NCBI RefSeq assembly: GCF_010500815.1
Contig: NZ_JAAAMG010000011.1
Location: 119,448-183,447 of the forward strand
Reading direction: 5' to 3'
Origin: Jiella pacifica
Lineage (GTDB): Bacteria; Pseudomonadota; Alphaproteobacteria; Rhizobiales; Rhizobiaceae
Length of the DNA stretch: 64,000 nt
The notes under the pieces are model-generated. The model did no database searches. It saw only the letters and a list, made by a program, of their open reading frames with translations, and had not been told where the DNA came from. Shown here piece after piece: positions 16,349 to 25,342 of the stretch. How positions within the stretch are numbered: position 1 is the stretch's first letter; the number at the start of each line of letters is the position of its first letter. A program made the position numbers and the translations under genes.

Positions 16349-17103
16349 TGCGTGCCATGGTCACACCGACCTCTCTGCCCCTGATCGTTGCCCATCGCGG
16401 GTTTTCCGCCGCCCATCGCGAGAATTCGCCCGCCGCCTGGCTTGCCGCGGTCGAAGCGGGTGCCGACCTCGTCGAAGTCGACATCCGCATGACCCGGGAC
16501 GGCACGCTCGTCTGCTGCCACGACGCCGATCTCCAGCGCTTGGCGGGCCAGCCGGCAGCAATCGCCGAGATCGACGCGGCGGCGCTGGCCGAAATCCGCG
16601 TGGCCGGAGTTCCCGCCGCACCGAGCCTCGATGAGTTGTTCGCGGCGCTGCCGGACGGGCTGGCCATTCTGTTCGACGTCAAGGACGAGCGTGCCGATGT
16701 GCTTGACCGCCTCGTCGCGGCGGGAGCGGCCTCCGGGCGCCGCGGGCTGACCTTCGGTCTTCATCGACTTGCATCGGTGACGCATGTCAGGGCGCGGACG
16801 GATGCCACCATCCTCGGCCTCATCTCCTCCCTCGTAGAAGCGGACGCCTTCTTCGTTGCCGGCGGCACTATCCTGCGGCTGTGGGAAAGCGAAGCGACGG
16901 CCGCGCGGATCGGCGAAGTGACCGGTCGCGGCCGGCCGGTCTGGGTCACCACCGGCGAAGGCGAGACAGGCCGCAAGGTCGGCGATTTCGACGCCCGGGA
17001 ACTGCAGCGGATGATGACCGACGGCGTCACCGGATTTCTCGTCAACGACCCGCTCGCCTCGCGCGAGGCGCTTCTGTCGGCCCTACGGGAGACAGGCGCA
17101 TGA
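16345..17103 (+). CDS. Glycerophosphodiester phosphodiesterase family protein (GDPD)
   Basis: 252 residues with the GDPD TIM-barrel signature: VAHRGFSAAHRENSPAAWLA, GADLVEVDIRMTRDGTLVCC and then the catalytic HD. These give the H-R-G, E-N and E-x-D metal and catalytic residues that hydrolyse glycerophosphodiesters to glycerol-3-phosphate and an alcohol. There is no signal peptide, so it should act in the cytosol on imported substrate. It starts in an ATGATG pair overlapping the ATPase stop and ends in ATGA with the next enzyme gene. The C-terminal TGFLVNDPL is the usual GDPD end. Confidence 0.9.
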   Translation: MMRAMVTPTSLPLIVAHRGFSAAHRENSPAAWLAAVEAGADLVEVDIRMTRDGTLVCCHDADLQRLAGQPAAIAEIDAAALAEIRVAGVPAAPSLDELFAALPDGLAILFDVKDERADVLDRLVAAGAASGRRGLTFGLHRLASVTHVRARTDATILGLISSLVEADAFFVAGGTILRLWESEATAARIGEVTGRGRPVWVTTGEGETGRKVGDFDARELQRMMTDGVTGFLVNDPLASREALLSALRETGA

Positions 17104-18527
17104 CCGCCGGCTCGACCCTTCTCGTCTGTTTCGATGGCCTGCGCCGTGACCGCGCGAGAGCAGAGCGAATGCCCCACCTCGCCCGGTTCATGGCCGCGGG
17201 CGCCGACATGATCAACGCTCGCAGCGTCTTTCCAAGCGAGACCCGGGTCGCCTCGACGAGCACCGTCACCGGCTGTCCGCCCGGCCTGCACGGCCTCGTC
17301 GCCAACCAGTTCATCCACCGGCAGGTCGCTCCGGACGGCCTGTTCAACACCGCCAGCCATGAGGCCCTTGCCCGCGCCGATGCGCTCGGCGTCCTTCTCG
17401 ATCGCGAGAGCCTCGGCCAGCGTCTGGCACGAGCTGGGAAGAGCTTTGCCGTCGTCAGCACCGCGACGCCCGGCGCCACCTATATGATGAGCTACGGCGC
17501 GGCGAAGCTCGGCCAGCCGCTCTTCTCGGTCCATGAGGGCGTCGGCACGCCGGCGCTGATGGAAAGAGCCGCCGCCGGCTTCGGCCCGGTACCAGCCGCT
17601 GCGACGCCCAACACCAACCGGATCGACTACGCGGCGAGGGTTCTGACGGACATCGTCTATCCCGAGCATCGACCGGATCTTGCGATCTTCTGGATGTCCG
17701 ATCCCGACATCACCTCCCATGGCTTCGGCATCGATGCCCCGGAGACGATCGCGGCGCAGCGCGGCTGCGACGAGGCTTTCGGGCGCATCCTCGACTTCTG
17801 GCAGTCGGGCGACGGCCCCGAGAACATCATCGTCATGTCGGACCACGGCCATATCACCGGCTCGGCCCGGTTCGACATCGCCGCAGCGCTGCCCGACTAT
17901 GCCGGCCTGATTTCGCCCGGCACATTTTCCGGCCTTTACCTGCCAGATCCGTCGCGGCAGACGATCGCGGCCGCCGTCGAGAGGCTGGCCGCAGAGCCCT
18001 TCTGCGGCCTGATCTTCGTCAACATGCCGGGCGATCCCGAGGCAAGCGTCCCGGGCGCGATACCCGCCTCCGTGATGGGCGGCGGTCATTCCCGCTCGGC
18101 ACCGGTTTCGTTCACGCTGCGCGCGTCGCCTGCTGCGACCGCCGGCGAGCCGGAAACCTGCCTCTTCGCTGGCGGCATAGAGCCTGGCGGCGGGATGCAT
18201 GGCGGGTTGACACGAGGCGAGCTCTCGACCGTCCTTGCCGGCGCCGGTCCTGCCTTCCGCACCGGTTTCGTCTCGCATACGCCGTGCTGGCTGCCGGACA
18301 TCGCTCCGACACTTCTCGCCATCCTCGGCCTTCCCGCCGACGGCACCAGCGGCCGCGCGCTGGCCGAGACGCTGACCTGTCGCGACCATCCTGCGCCTGC
18401 CGTCACGCGCCGGACCCTGCACGCGTCGATTGGCGATCACCAACAACACGTCGAGCAATGGCTGGTGGACGGGCGGCCGATCACCGATTTCGGCTGGTCC
18501 GCCGCGCGGGGCGAGGCTCCGGCATGA
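17100..18527 (+). CDS. Alkaline-phosphatase superfamily phosphodiesterase / nucleotide pyrophosphatase-like
   Basis: 475 residues, starting in the ATGA overlap. Superfamily metal and nucleophile motifs are visible: LLVCFDGLRRDR near the N-terminus, SVFPSETRVASTSTVTG then HG (nucleophile region), MSDPDITSHGFG (D and H ligands), and IIVMSDHGH; a late HS in MGGGHSRSA supplies a further His. Members hydrolyse phosphomonoesters, phosphodiesters or pyrophosphates. There is no signal peptide, so it is probably cytosolic. With the GDPD upstream and permeases downstream in one coupled operon, an intracellular role on a transported phosphodiester is likely but unproven. Confidence 0.85.
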   Translation: MTAGSTLLVCFDGLRRDRARAERMPHLARFMAAGADMINARSVFPSETRVASTSTVTGCPPGLHGLVANQFIHRQVAPDGLFNTASHEALARADALGVLLDRESLGQRLARAGKSFAVVSTATPGATYMMSYGAAKLGQPLFSVHEGVGTPALMERAAAGFGPVPAAATPNTNRIDYAARVLTDIVYPEHRPDLAIFWMSDPDITSHGFGIDAPETIAAQRGCDEAFGRILDFWQSGDGPENIIVMSDHGHITGSARFDIAAALPDYAGLISPGTFSGLYLPDPSRQTIAAAVERLAAEPFCGLIFVNMPGDPEASVPGAIPASVMGGGHSRSAPVSFTLRASPAATAGEPETCLFAGGIEPGGGMHGGLTRGELSTVLAGAGPAFRTGFVSHTPCWLPDIAPTLLAILGLPADGTSGRALAETLTCRDHPAPAVTRRTLHASIGDHQQHVEQWLVDGRPITDFGWSAARGEAPA

Positions 18528-19462
18528 ACCTCCGCTTCATCTTGACGAAACTCTTTCGGGCATTCCTGACGCTCGTCCTTGCGGTCACCTTCGTATTCGT
18601 CGTCCTCAGGATGTCCGGCGATCCGGTAACGCAGATGCTGCCCGACGACGCACCGCCTTCGGTCATTGCCCAGTACCGGGAGATGTGGGGCCTCGATCGG
18701 CCGCTGCCGGAGCAGTATGTCCACTACGTCGTGGGGATCCTGCACGGCGATTTCGGCTTCTCGTTCCGCGACGACCGCCCGGCGCTGGACGTCGTTCTGG
18801 AGCGCGTGCCCCTGACGCTCGAACTCGGCTTGACCGCGTTCGGCTTGACGCTGATCCTCGGCCTCGGCGCGGGCTTGCTCGCGGCGCTGAACCGCGGCAC
18901 CGGCGTCGACCATGCGACCATGGCCTTCACCATCTTCGGCCATTCGATGCCGAACTTCTTTCTCGGCATCCTCCTGATCTTGCTGTTCGCGATGACATGG
19001 CGGATTCTGCCGAGTTCGGGCACCGGCACTTGGGCGCATCTCGTCCTGCCGGCCGTCACTCTCGGCACCAGCTACGCTGCGACCGTTGCCCGCTTCACCC
19101 GCTCCTCGCTGCTGGAGGTTCTGCACCAGCCCTTCATGCGCACGGCGCGGGCAAAGGGTGTACCGTTCAGACGCAGCATTCTCGGCCATGCCCTGCCGAA
19201 CGCCGGAATACCGATCGTCACCGTGGTCGGCCTCAGGATCGGGGCTCTCGTCGGCGGCGCCGTCGTGGTCGAGCCCGTTTTTGCCTGGCCGGGTATCGGC
19301 CAACTTCTGGTCAACGCGGTCGCCGCCCGCGATCTCGCTATCGTCCAGGCCGTCGTTCTCCTCATCGCCTTCACCATGGTCGTCGTGAATTTCCTCGTCG
19401 ACATCACCTATGGCTGGCTCGATCCCCGCATCGGCGTCGTTCGGGGAGAGGCAAACGCATGA
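18524..19462 (+). CDS. ABC transporter permease, DppB/OppB type
   Basis: 312 residues with six predicted membrane segments. The N-terminal LTLVLAVTFVFVVLRMSGDP is the typical DppB start followed by the periplasmic domain (WGLDRPLPEQYVHYV). The EAA-type loop is FMRTARAKGVPFRRSILGHA, and WPGIGQLLVNAVAARD is the conserved C-terminal block. Start ATG at 18524 overlaps the phosphodiesterase stop, so the permeases are translated with the enzymes. Confidence 0.93.
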   Translation: MNLRFILTKLFRAFLTLVLAVTFVFVVLRMSGDPVTQMLPDDAPPSVIAQYREMWGLDRPLPEQYVHYVVGILHGDFGFSFRDDRPALDVVLERVPLTLELGLTAFGLTLILGLGAGLLAALNRGTGVDHATMAFTIFGHSMPNFFLGILLILLFAMTWRILPSSGTGTWAHLVLPAVTLGTSYAATVARFTRSSLLEVLHQPFMRTARAKGVPFRRSILGHALPNAGIPIVTVVGLRIGALVGGAVVVEPVFAWPGIGQLLVNAVAARDLAIVQAVVLLIAFTMVVVNFLVDITYGWLDPRIGVVRGEANA

Positions 19463-20352
19463 GCCAGGCAACCGCCCCCGCCGTTTCCGACGCCCCGGCC
19501 AAGACGTCACATCGTCGCCGGCGACTGCCCGTCGTCATGGCACTGTGCGTCGCCTGGCTCGCACTTGCCTTCATCCTGGCCGTCGGCGCAGACTGGATCG
19601 CTCCCTATGGCTATGCCGAGCAGAGCCTGCTTCACCGGCTGAAGCCGCCGTCGTTTCTGGGCGGCGATCCGGCTTACTTCCTGGGCACCGACGGCCTCGG
19701 CCGCGACGTCCTCTCGCGCCTGATATTCGCCATGCGCACCAGCATCCTGATCGCCTTTTGCGGCACGCTGATCGGCTCCGCGGTCGGCACCTTTCTCGGA
19801 TTCGTAGCGGCGCATTTTCGCGGCTGGGTCGAGGAAGCGATCATGCTGATGATCGATTTCCAGGCCTCGATGCCTTTCCTGATCATCGCGCTGGCGATCC
19901 TCGCCTTCTTCGGCAACAGCTTCGAACTGTTCCTCTTCGTCGTCGGCTTCTACGGCTGGGAGGTCTATGCCCGGCTGACGCGCGGCCTCGTCCTGCAGGC
20001 GAACGCGCAAGGCTATGCCTTCGCGATCCGCACATTGGGCGTCCATCCCATGCGCATCTACATCCGCCACGTCCTGCCGAACATCCTCAGCGTCCTCGTC
20101 GTGCAGGTGACGCTGAACTTTCCCGAACTGATCCTGCTCGAGACCTCGCTGAGCTTCCTCGGCCTCGGCGTCCAGCCTCCCCAGACCAGCCTTGGCCTGA
20201 TGCTCGGCGAAGGCCGCAACTACATCTCCACGGCCTGGTGGATGGCAATTCCGGCAGGCATGGCGATCTTCGTGACGACCCTGTCGGTCAGCCTCCTCGG
20301 CGACTGGCTGCGCGACCGCCTCGATCCCACACTGCGATCGGCGGAGCAGTAG
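19459..20352 (+). CDS. ABC transporter permease, DppC/OppC type
   Basis: 297 residues, overlapping the previous permease by 4 bases. It has the DppC N-terminal segment followed by FLGTDGLGRDVLSRLIFAMR, the diagnostic block of this subunit. The C-terminal half carries FAIRTLGVHPMRIYIRHVLPN (EAA loop) and LLETSLSFLGLGVQPPQTS. It completes a SBP-ATPase-ATPase-GDPD-phosphodiesterase-permease-permease operon. Only 34 bases separate its stop from the stop of the convergent sorbosone dehydrogenase gene. Confidence 0.93.
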   Translation: MSQATAPAVSDAPAKTSHRRRRLPVVMALCVAWLALAFILAVGADWIAPYGYAEQSLLHRLKPPSFLGGDPAYFLGTDGLGRDVLSRLIFAMRTSILIAFCGTLIGSAVGTFLGFVAAHFRGWVEEAIMLMIDFQASMPFLIIALAILAFFGNSFELFLFVVGFYGWEVYARLTRGLVLQANAQGYAFAIRTLGVHPMRIYIRHVLPNILSVLVVQVTLNFPELILLETSLSFLGLGVQPPQTSLGLMLGEGRNYISTAWWMAIPAGMAIFVTTLSVSLLGDWLRDRLDPTLRSAEQ

Positions 20353-20386
20353 AGGGGCGATTACCGCTACGGTGCGACCGACCGCG

Positions 20387-21676
20387 TCACGCGGCGGTCA
20401 CGCGCCAGATGACGTCTCCGACATCGTCGGCCATCAGCAGCGATCTGCCGTCCGGGCCGACCGCCACGCCGACGGGACGCCCATAGGCAAGTTTCTCGTC
20501 CTTTGACAGGAAGCCGGAGAGGATGTCGCGAGGCGGTCCGTTCGGCGCGCCATTCTCGAACGGGACGAAGATCAGCTTGTAGCCGCTGAGCGTCGCGCGA
20601 TTCCACGATCCGTGCTGGCCGATCACCATGCCCTCGCCGAACCCCGGCAAGGTGCCGGCCGGCATCCAGCACAGGCCGAGCGATGCCGTGTGGCCGCCGA
20701 GAGCATAATCCGGCTGGATGGCACGGGCGACGAGGTCCGGCGCCTGCGGGACGCGATCGTCCACGGTCCTGCCCCAGTAGCAGTAGGGCCAGCCGTAGAA
20801 CCCACCGTCTTGAACGGACGTGAGGTAGTCGGGCGGCGTTTCGTCGCCGAGCCCGTCGCGCTCGTTGACGACGGTCCAGAGCTTTCCCGTCACCGGCTCG
20901 AAGGCCATGCCGACCGGGTTTCGCAGCCCGGAGGCAAAAATCCGCGCCTTTCCGGTGGCAACCTCCAGTTCCCAGATCGCCGCGCGACCCTCTTCGGCCG
21001 CCATCCCCTTGTCGCCGATGTTGGACAGCGATCCGACGCCAGCGTAGATCTTCGTCCGGTCCGGCGAGACGATCAGGCTGCGGGTCCAGTGCCCATGCGG
21101 CTTGAAGTCGACGAGCTTTTCACCACCGCCCGTGAGGCCCGTATCGCCTGGCTTGTAGTCGAAACGCCGAATGCCGTCGGTGTTGCCGAGGTAGAATTTG
21201 TCGCCGACCAGCGCCATGCCGAAGGGCTGGTTCTGGTTTTCCACGAAGACCTCGCGGCGCTCGGCGACGCCGTCCCCATCCGCATCCCGCCAAAGCGTGA
21301 CACGATTGGCGCTCTTTCCGATCGCCTTGACGCGGCGCATCGTGGCCTGCTGCGCGTGGTCCATGAAGGTGCGCGGCGTCTCCGGCTGTTCCTTCGATTC
21401 CGCCACCAGGACGTCGCCGTTCGGCAGGACCTCGATCCAGCGGGGATGATCGAGGTTCGACGCAAAGACATTGACCTGAAGCCCCGGCGCGCAGGTGGGC
21501 AGGCGCCCATCCTTCCAGCCTTCTGCGGCGGGAAGTTTGAGGGTCATGATCCCCTGTTTTCGCGCCTCAGGAATCTGGGGTGTCAGCCCGACGGCTTGAT
21601 GCGACGGAGAACCAAAGCGCCTGACGAAGGCGACAGCGCCGCCCACGACTTCAGTCGCCTTCGAGACAATTCCCAT
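20387..21676 (-). CDS. Sorbosone dehydrogenase / PQQ-type glucose-sorbosone dehydrogenase-like beta-propeller protein
   Basis: 429 residues. The beta-propeller blocks of this family are evident: GLQVNVFASNLDHPRWIEVL, GDVLVAESKE, NQPFGMALVGDKFYLGNTDG, SGLRNPVGMAFEP then LWTVVNERDGLGDE, and GHTASLGLCWMPAG. The C-terminal half contains GQHGSWNRATLSGYKLIFVP and RPVGVAVGPDGRSLLMADD. Relatives oxidise aldoses or sorbosone using PQQ in the periplasm. The N-terminus (MGIVSKATEVVGGAVAFVRR) has only a weak hydrophobic stretch, so export is uncertain. The start at 21676 follows AAGGCGG; the in-frame ATG nine codons upstream lacks such a site. Confidence 0.85.
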   Translation of the reverse strand: MGIVSKATEVVGGAVAFVRRFGSPSHQAVGLTPQIPEARKQGIMTLKLPAAEGWKDGRLPTCAPGLQVNVFASNLDHPRWIEVLPNGDVLVAESKEQPETPRTFMDHAQQATMRRVKAIGKSANRVTLWRDADGDGVAERREVFVENQNQPFGMALVGDKFYLGNTDGIRRFDYKPGDTGLTGGGEKLVDFKPHGHWTRSLIVSPDRTKIYAGVGSLSNIGDKGMAAEEGRAAIWELEVATGKARIFASGLRNPVGMAFEPVTGKLWTVVNERDGLGDETPPDYLTSVQDGGFYGWPYCYWGRTVDDRVPQAPDLVARAIQPDYALGGHTASLGLCWMPAGTLPGFGEGMVIGQHGSWNRATLSGYKLIFVPFENGAPNGPPRDILSGFLSKDEKLAYGRPVGVAVGPDGRSLLMADDVGDVIWRVTAA

Positions 21677-22150
21677 AGTCGACCGCCTTGTGCTGAGGAG
21701 CATGTCTTAGAGCACCAACACCTGCAGGGCATTGGCATCGATATGCGGTTTTCACCATGACATGAGGCTACGTCAAGGTGTCTCGGGCTGCGCACCGGCC
21801 CGAGCCATCCGAAACCTCGGGCGACCGCGTCGAAGCTCCTTTGTCAGAACGGTTCATAAACCGTCTCGGAGTGCGCCAGCCACGAACATGACCGCTTTCA
21901 ACGCTATGTGGTTGAAAGGAAATGATTGTAACGGGTCGAGGCGGAACGTCGGCTTTTCGAAATCAGTGCCTTAGAGCTGCTAGTCTCGTTCCGGCTCACC
22001 CTGACCGATCACAAATGCCCCGTCAGGTGGACGCTGGCGGTCTGCATTCGGCGCATGCCCAGCCATAGCAGACGACGTGTCCGAACTCGTTGGGAAATCG
22101 GGGTCTTCGAAACACCAGCCTTGGATGGCTGTCCCCCCGTTTGTGCGGGT
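21677..22150. other. Intergenic stretch, nothing definite
   Basis: This separates the start of the sorbosone-dehydrogenase gene from the stop of the tetR-type gene. Frames here are short arginine-rich shadows. It presumably contains the promoter of the dehydrogenase; no repeat or hairpin of note was found. Confidence 0.5.
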
Positions 22151-22783
22151 TCAGGCTTTACGCTCGTCAAGACCGCCCATTATCAAGGGCGCAAAGACCC
22201 CGGCGGCTTCGACCCTGTCGAGTTTGCCGCGCACCACCGCCGCCGAGAGCGCCTCGCCCGCACCGACGAGGCCGACGCAACGCCGCTCCAACTCCTCTGC
22301 CGGCAAGGCGGCATGGGGCTTCAGGACTGCCGCGAACATCTGGACGGAATGGTCGAGCAGTTCCTGAAACACCGCCGCCTTTTCCTCGCTGCCGGCGAGG
22401 GCAGCGCCGACGGAATGAAACTCGTCGGTCATGTCGGCAGCACAGTCGATATAGGCAGAGGCGAGCATGGCGGCCGTTTCCTCGAAACTCCGGTTTCCCG
22501 TGGCCATGGCGTCGCGGAACGCATTCACCCGCTCCGTGTCGATCCAACGGTAGAGTTCGATGAGCAGGCCCGATCGGGTGCCGAAATGATCGTAGGCGAC
22601 CGGCTTGGAGACGCCCGCGGACGCGGCGAGATGGCCCAGCGTCAGTCGATCCGCTCCCTCCGTCCTGACGATACGGAGCGCCGTATCAAGCAGTTGACGT
22701 CGACGCGCGGTCTTGGACAGCCTGCGCGAACCCGTTTCTCCTGCTTCCTTTCCCCCCGTCCGCTTTCCGATCGCAGCTGGCAT
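22151..22783 (-). CDS. TetR-family transcriptional repressor
   Basis: 210 residues. The N-terminal domain reads ARRRQLLDTALRIVRTEGAD followed by the helix-turn-helix LTLGHLAASAGVSKPVAYDH (about 47-66) and FGTRSGLLIELYRW, a textbook TetR DNA-binding domain. The C-terminal ligand-binding half (FEETAAMLASAYIDCAADMT) is characteristic of the AcrR-like group. It is divergent from an oxidoreductase-hydrolase operon with two palindromes in the 91-base gap, so it probably represses that operon and itself. Confidence 0.92.
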   Translation of the reverse strand: MPAAIGKRTGGKEAGETGSRRLSKTARRRQLLDTALRIVRTEGADRLTLGHLAASAGVSKPVAYDHFGTRSGLLIELYRWIDTERVNAFRDAMATGNRSFEETAAMLASAYIDCAADMTDEFHSVGAALAGSEEKAAVFQELLDHSVQMFAAVLKPHAALPAEELERRCVGLVGAGEALSAAVVRGKLDRVEAAGVFAPLIMGGLDERKA

Positions 22784-22797
22784 TCGGTCGCCCCATT

Positions 22798-22849
22798 TGC
22801 ATAACCTACCAAAAGTAGGTTATGCATCCCTCACCTACCTTTCGTAGGT
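22798..22849. promoter_or_regulatory. Paired palindromic operators for the TetR repressor
   Basis: Operator 1 is a perfect inverted repeat with 12-base arms TGCATAACCTAC and GTAGGTTATGCA (22798-22809 and 22815-22826, spacer CAAAA). Operator 2 repeats the core as ACCTAC and GTAGGT (22833-22838 and 22844-22849, spacer CTTTC). Core half-site spacing is identical and the centres are 29 bases apart. They fill the gap between the divergent TetR and oxidoreductase genes. Confidence 0.8.
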
Positions 22850-22874
22850 TATATGTCGGGAAAGGAATATTGCC

Positions 22875-23882
22875 ATGTCACCGGATCCGATCCTTCTGAT
22901 GGGAGGCTACGGCGCGATCGGGCGCCTTGCCGCACGAGAGTTGCGGTCCCGCCATCCAGATCTCCCGCTGCTGATCGGCGGTCGCGATCTCGCCAGGGCC
23001 CGAGAAGCGGCCGCCGAGTTGGGAAAGGCGGAGGGCGTCGTTCTCGACCCGACCGCCGGCGATCTCGGCCTCGGCGAGCGCCCGGTTCGCGCCGTCGCCG
23101 TCTTCTATTCGGACGATCGCCTTGCCGGACTTAGGTTCGCGTTGGCACGGGGCGTACCGCATCTCGGCATCTCCTCGGGCATCTACGAGATCGCCCCCGA
23201 AATCGGCAACTTCATGCTCAAGCCGACGGCGGCACCCGTCGTTCTCGGCTACGAGTGGCTGGTCGGCGCGACGACGGTATCGACACTTCACGCCGCCGAG
23301 GCCTTCGGTGAAATCGACGACATCGTCATCGGAGCGCTCGTCGACGAAGAGGACGGCGGAGGCCCTGCCGTGGCCGAGGACTTCGAGCGCCTGCACAGGA
23401 TGATGCCGGCCGCGCTGACGCGGCAGGGCGGCGCCTATATCTGGCGCAGCGAGGACGATGCCAAGACCGCGTTCCACGCCATCGACGGCACCCGAATGGA
23501 AGCGTCCGGCTTCTCGTCCATCGACGTCGTCGGCCTGGCGACCGCGACCGGCGCGCCCAACGTCCAGTTCAACATCGCGACCGGCGTCAGTTCCAGCCGT
23601 CGCCGCGGCGAGCCGAAATCGACGGAGATCATCATCGAACTCAGTGGGCGGGATCATGCGGGCCAGACGCTCCGCACCCGTCATGCGGTCTTCCATCCGC
23701 AGGGAGCGGCACCGCTGACGGTGCTGGGCGTGTCGATGCTCCTCGAGCGATTGACGGGGCTCGACGGCAATCCGCCGACACCTGCTGGGCTGTATTTTCC
23801 GTTCCAGGTGCTCGACCCGGCCGTCTACATGACGCGGCTGGAGGCGGCAGGCGGCGGTGTTCGGACGTTGGAGATGCGTTGA
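22875..23882 (+). CDS. Saccharopine-dehydrogenase-like NAD(P)-binding oxidoreductase
   Basis: 335 residues. A Rossmann start ILLMGGYGAIGRLAARELRS is followed by DLPLLIGGRDLARAREAAAE, the pattern of saccharopine dehydrogenase NADP-binding domains that includes enoyl- and trans-acting reductases. The conserved VPHLGISSGIYEIAPEI segment follows the nucleotide site. The substrate is unknown. It is the first gene of a two-gene operon under the twin operators. It ends with a TGATG junction into the hydrolase. Confidence 0.75.
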   Translation: MSPDPILLMGGYGAIGRLAARELRSRHPDLPLLIGGRDLARAREAAAELGKAEGVVLDPTAGDLGLGERPVRAVAVFYSDDRLAGLRFALARGVPHLGISSGIYEIAPEIGNFMLKPTAAPVVLGYEWLVGATTVSTLHAAEAFGEIDDIVIGALVDEEDGGGPAVAEDFERLHRMMPAALTRQGGAYIWRSEDDAKTAFHAIDGTRMEASGFSSIDVVGLATATGAPNVQFNIATGVSSSRRRGEPKSTEIIIELSGRDHAGQTLRTRHAVFHPQGAAPLTVLGVSMLLERLTGLDGNPPTPAGLYFPFQVLDPAVYMTRLEAAGGGVRTLEMR

Positions 23883-25015
23883 TGGGCCAACGTATTGCTT
23901 CGCTCGCTTCGGCGCTTTCTCGCCGAGCCCTTCTCGTCGGCGCAGGCGCTGCCGCAGCGGCCTCCATCATGCCGGCTTTCGGGCAGGCGGCTGTCATGCC
24001 GCCCGTCCGCTTCATCGAGACCAATGGGATCCGAATGGCCGTCCACGAGGCAGGCTCCGGTCCGGCCGTCGTTCTGCTGCACGGTTTCCCCGGACTGGCC
24101 TTCACCTGGCGCCACCAGATCCCGGCTCTGGTTGCAGCCGGTTACCATGTCATCGCTCCCGACCTGCGCGGCTACGGTCTCACCGACGCGCCGCCCCGCG
24201 TCGAGGACTACGACATCGCCCATCTGACCGGCGACCTCGTCGGGCTCCTGGACGCTCTCGGGATCGAGAAGGCCGTGTTCATGGGACACGACTGGGGCGG
24301 ACTGCTGGCGTGGCAGATGCCTCTGCTCCACGAGGAGCGCGTGATGGGCGTCATCGGGGTCAACACGCCGTTCATCCCCCACTGGATGCTCTGGCTCCAT
24401 CCGGATCTCGTCGATGCCGCCATGCCCGCAGGCCCGACCTTCGTCGCGAACCCGCAGGTCGATCCGATCACGCAGATGCGGAACGTCTACAGCCCGGACA
24501 TGTACGTCCTTCTCTTCCAGGACGGGCAGGTAGCGGACAGGGCGATGGCACGCGATCCCCGCGGTTCGATCCGGAACGCGTACCGGAAGGACCTGATGTC
24601 GTCCGCGGAGTGGGGTTCCATGCCGGCGGAAGTCGCCAACATGGAGTACTATGGAAAGCCCTTTCCGGATCCACTTCCCGGCAGTGACGTTCTCAATGCC
24701 GGCGAACTGGACTTCTACGCGCAGCGCTTCGAGCGTACCGGCTTCACGCCCGCCATCAACTGGTATCGCAACCTGTCGTCCAACTGGCAGTCCGGCTTCG
24801 AAGTCGACCAGACCGTCCGCGTCCCGTCGATGATGGTCTCGGGCGAGCACGACGTCGTCCTGCGGCCGAGCATGGCGGACGGCATGCATGCTTATGTGAA
24901 AGATCTCGAGCGACATGTCGTGCCGGATTGCTGGCACTGGACGCCCGAGGAGCGCCCGGAGCACTTGAACCGCCTGGCCGTTTCCTGGCTGCGACGACGC
25001 TTTCCGCCCGGCTGA
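23882..25015 (+). CDS. Exported alpha/beta hydrolase, epoxide-hydrolase-like
   Basis: 377 residues with a Tat-type leader (SRRALLVGAGAAAAASIM, cleavage near AFGQA). The hydrolase core carries the HGxP motif HGFPGLAFTWRHQ (about 66), nucleophile elbow GHDWGG with an aspartate as nucleophile (about 136), and a late CWHWTPEERPEHLN (about 350) supplying the histidine. An Asp nucleophile beside HGxP is typical of epoxide hydrolases and some dehalogenases rather than esterases. It overlaps the oxidoreductase stop by one base, so both are expressed together under the TetR operators. Confidence 0.82.
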   Translation: MGQRIASLASALSRRALLVGAGAAAAASIMPAFGQAAVMPPVRFIETNGIRMAVHEAGSGPAVVLLHGFPGLAFTWRHQIPALVAAGYHVIAPDLRGYGLTDAPPRVEDYDIAHLTGDLVGLLDALGIEKAVFMGHDWGGLLAWQMPLLHEERVMGVIGVNTPFIPHWMLWLHPDLVDAAMPAGPTFVANPQVDPITQMRNVYSPDMYVLLFQDGQVADRAMARDPRGSIRNAYRKDLMSSAEWGSMPAEVANMEYYGKPFPDPLPGSDVLNAGELDFYAQRFERTGFTPAINWYRNLSSNWQSGFEVDQTVRVPSMMVSGEHDVVLRPSMADGMHAYVKDLERHVVPDCWHWTPEERPEHLNRLAVSWLRRRFPPG

Positions 25016-25342
25016 TGGTGCGTTTGCGCCAGCATGGCCGCCGGACTGATGACCGACCAGGAAAAGCGGTGATCGAGCTGTAACATAAGTTAACTGTTCA
25101 TCATCCCGACCCGTCGTTGTCCAGGGTAGCTCTGTGGTTCTCGGAGCGGCCGTCATGCGTTGCGCGCCGCTCCGATCTCCTCGGAGTCCATCATGCACCC
25201 AGTCTCACTCAGGCACGTCTTTTCGGGCGATAGGTCCCCGAATATCGTGAGGAGGCCGCCTCAAAAGCGAGTGGCCGGGGTGGTACGTCAGCGGCATTTG
25301 AAGGGTCTGCGGGTTCCAGATTTGACGATCGTGTCCTGGCTC
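25016..25342. other. Promoter region of the efflux operon
   Basis: No gene is convincing here apart from possible N-terminal extension of the adaptor (an in-frame ATG at 25193 has a GGAG site). An AT-rich patch, TAACATAAGTTAAC (25081-25094), stands out from the GC-rich surroundings and is a plausible promoter region. Confidence 0.4.
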
